Source of the DNA: Pseudomonadota bacterium
GTDB taxonomy: Bacteria; Myxococcota; Myxococcia; Myxococcales; Anaeromyxobacteraceae
Direction: 5' to 3'
Length of the DNA: 7,813 nucleotides
NCBI GenBank assembly: GCA_023419875.1
Contig: JAEZXM010000485.1
Span: 1-7,813, forward strand
Positions within the stretch are counted from its first letter, which is position 1, and the number at the start of each line of letters is the position of its first letter. Of the stretch, positions 7,035 through 7,813 are shown piece after piece. The notes below the pieces were generated by a model. That model was not told where the DNA came from and made no database searches. It saw only the letters and a list, made by a program, of their open reading frames with translations. The position numbers were made by a program, and so were the translations under genes.

Positions 7035-7813
7035 TCACCCCCTCCCGCCGCCCGGCGGGTGGACCCCGGACTCGAGGCAGGTGAGCCCGGTGTCGATGGA
7101 GAACTCGAACTTGGCGTCGGCGCGGCGCCGCGAGGCGCCCGGCTTGGCCTCCTGGAAGCACCGGGAGGACTTGAGGGCATTCACCAGGCGATCCACGTTC
7201 TCGGCGCTGTCGGTGCTCCCCTCGAGGTGGAGCTTCTCGCGGGTGACGTCGATCCGATCGAACTTCACCGAGACCTCCTGCGGGATCCGGTCCGAGAGCT
7301 CGACGAGGAGCTCCACCGCGCTCGCCTTGGGGAGCGCACCGCCCGTCCCGGTGCGGCCCCGGAGCACCGCCTTGAACTCCTCGTGGTTCTCGTAGCACTT
7401 GCCGACGAGCTTCTTCCCGGCCTCGCACAGCGCGTTGTCGAGGAGGGTCTCCTGGCGCGAGAGGGCCGCCACCTTCACGCCCGCGGACGCGATCGCGAGC
7501 AGGAGCACGGCCGCCGCCGCCCAGCCGAGCTTCGCCACGCGGCCCTTGAGGTGCTCGAAGTCGCGCGTGTACGCGTGCTCGCCGCGCCGCAGGTTGAGCC
7601 GCGGCGCCCGCACGCCCTGGTGCCCGTGGAGCGCCAGCGCGAGGGCGAGGGCGTACGCCGGCGCGTCCTCCGCCGGGACGGTCGCGGAGGGACCTTCGAG
7701 CACCAGCGGCTCGACCGGGCCGTCCACCTCGGGCGCGAGCAGCTCGGCCAGACCGGGGAGGCGGCCCAGCTCGCCCGCGAGGTGCAGGCGCGCCACGCGG
7801 CGCGGGCCGACGC
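7035..7813 (-). CDS. gspL: Type II secretion system protein GspL, 5' end beyond window edge
   Basis: GspL bridges the cytoplasmic ATPase GspE to the inner-membrane platform. The frame stays open to the right edge, so the start is outside and about 259 residues are visible. The segment VARLHLAGELGRLPGLAELL matches the end of the actin-like cytoplasmic domain shared by GspL and PilM. PRLNLRRGEHAY (about 65-76 counted from the Val codon at 7796) resembles the Asn-Leu-x-x-Gly linker that precedes the membrane helix. A membrane helix follows at about 91-112 (GWAAAAVLLLAIASAGVKVAAL). The periplasmic part has a PilN/GspL-like ferredoxin pattern (SAVELLVELSDRIPQEVSVKFDRIDV then VDRLVNALKSSRCF). Four cysteines (124, 134, 213, 240) are all periplasmic. 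A GTG at 7796 would begin inside the actin-like fold and is not the true start. It is followed at once by gspM, with gspN next, in the normal L-M-N order. GspL alone is full-length at roughly 350-450 residues. Confidence 0.85.
   Translation of the reverse strand, partial: VGPRRVARLHLAGELGRLPGLAELLAPEVDGPVEPLVLEGPSATVPAEDAPAYALALALALHGHQGVRAPRLNLRRGEHAYTRDFEHLKGRVAKLGWAAAAVLLLAIASAGVKVAALSRQETLLDNALCEAGKKLVGKCYENHEEFKAVLRGRTGTGGALPKASAVELLVELSDRIPQEVSVKFDRIDVTREKLHLEGSTDSAENVDRLVNALKSSRCFQEAKPGASRRRADAKFEFSIDTGLTCLESGVHPPGGGRG
7038..7046 (-). promoter_or_regulatory. Ribosome binding site for gspM, inside the gspL 3' end
   Basis: On the minus strand the sequence GGGAGGGGG (7046-7038) contains a GGAGG core ending 9 nt before the gspM ATG. 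It is encoded within the last Gly-rich codons of gspL, so the terminal GGRG of GspL may reflect selection for the ribosome site. Confidence 0.65.

Noticed and set aside
7035..7796. Treating the GTG at 7796 as a complete GspL start
   Set aside because: The frame is open to the window edge, and that start would begin in the middle of the actin-like domain, so the gene is partial.

Overview
This window reads as chromosomal DNA from a very GC-rich Gram-negative bacterium. Third codon positions are almost all G or C, and the gene set (bacterial SMC, a long divergent chemoreceptor, and a gspL-gspM-gspN series with a GspN of the type seen in delta-proteobacterial groups) fits Myxococcota, possibly Anaeromyxobacter-like. 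That placement rests on composition and recalled family features, not on a database search.

Layout from left to right. Positions 1-2766, minus strand, hold the first 922 codons of smc, the ATPase core of the chromosome condensin. The gene runs off the left edge before its C-terminal head. A 208-bp divergent intergenic region (2767-2974) separates it from a plus-strand gene (2975-5449) for an 824-residue, predicted six-pass HAMP-containing methyl-accepting chemotaxis-type transducer. This gene ends 16 bp from the convergent stop of gspN. Positions 5466-7813, minus strand, hold the end of a type II secretion operon read gspL (partial, enters from the right edge), gspM, gspN. Spacing is tight (3 bp, then 15 bp) and there are clear Shine-Dalgarno sites.

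The three units look functionally independent: chromosome organisation, signal transduction, and the inner-membrane assembly platform of a type II secretion system. GspL recruits the GspE ATPase, GspM partners GspL, and GspN is an accessory inner-membrane protein. The rest of the gsp operon is expected beyond the right edge, upstream of gspL in its reading direction.

I see no mobile element, CRISPR array, tRNA, rRNA or obvious horizontally acquired island. I also see no strong case for a new multi-gene system. The most unusual object is the chemoreceptor: its signalling tip lacks the Glu and Arg that are nearly invariant in classical receptors, its hairpin is very long, and five membrane helices precede its sensor domain. 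Most long open frames opposite the real genes are by-products of extreme GC content.
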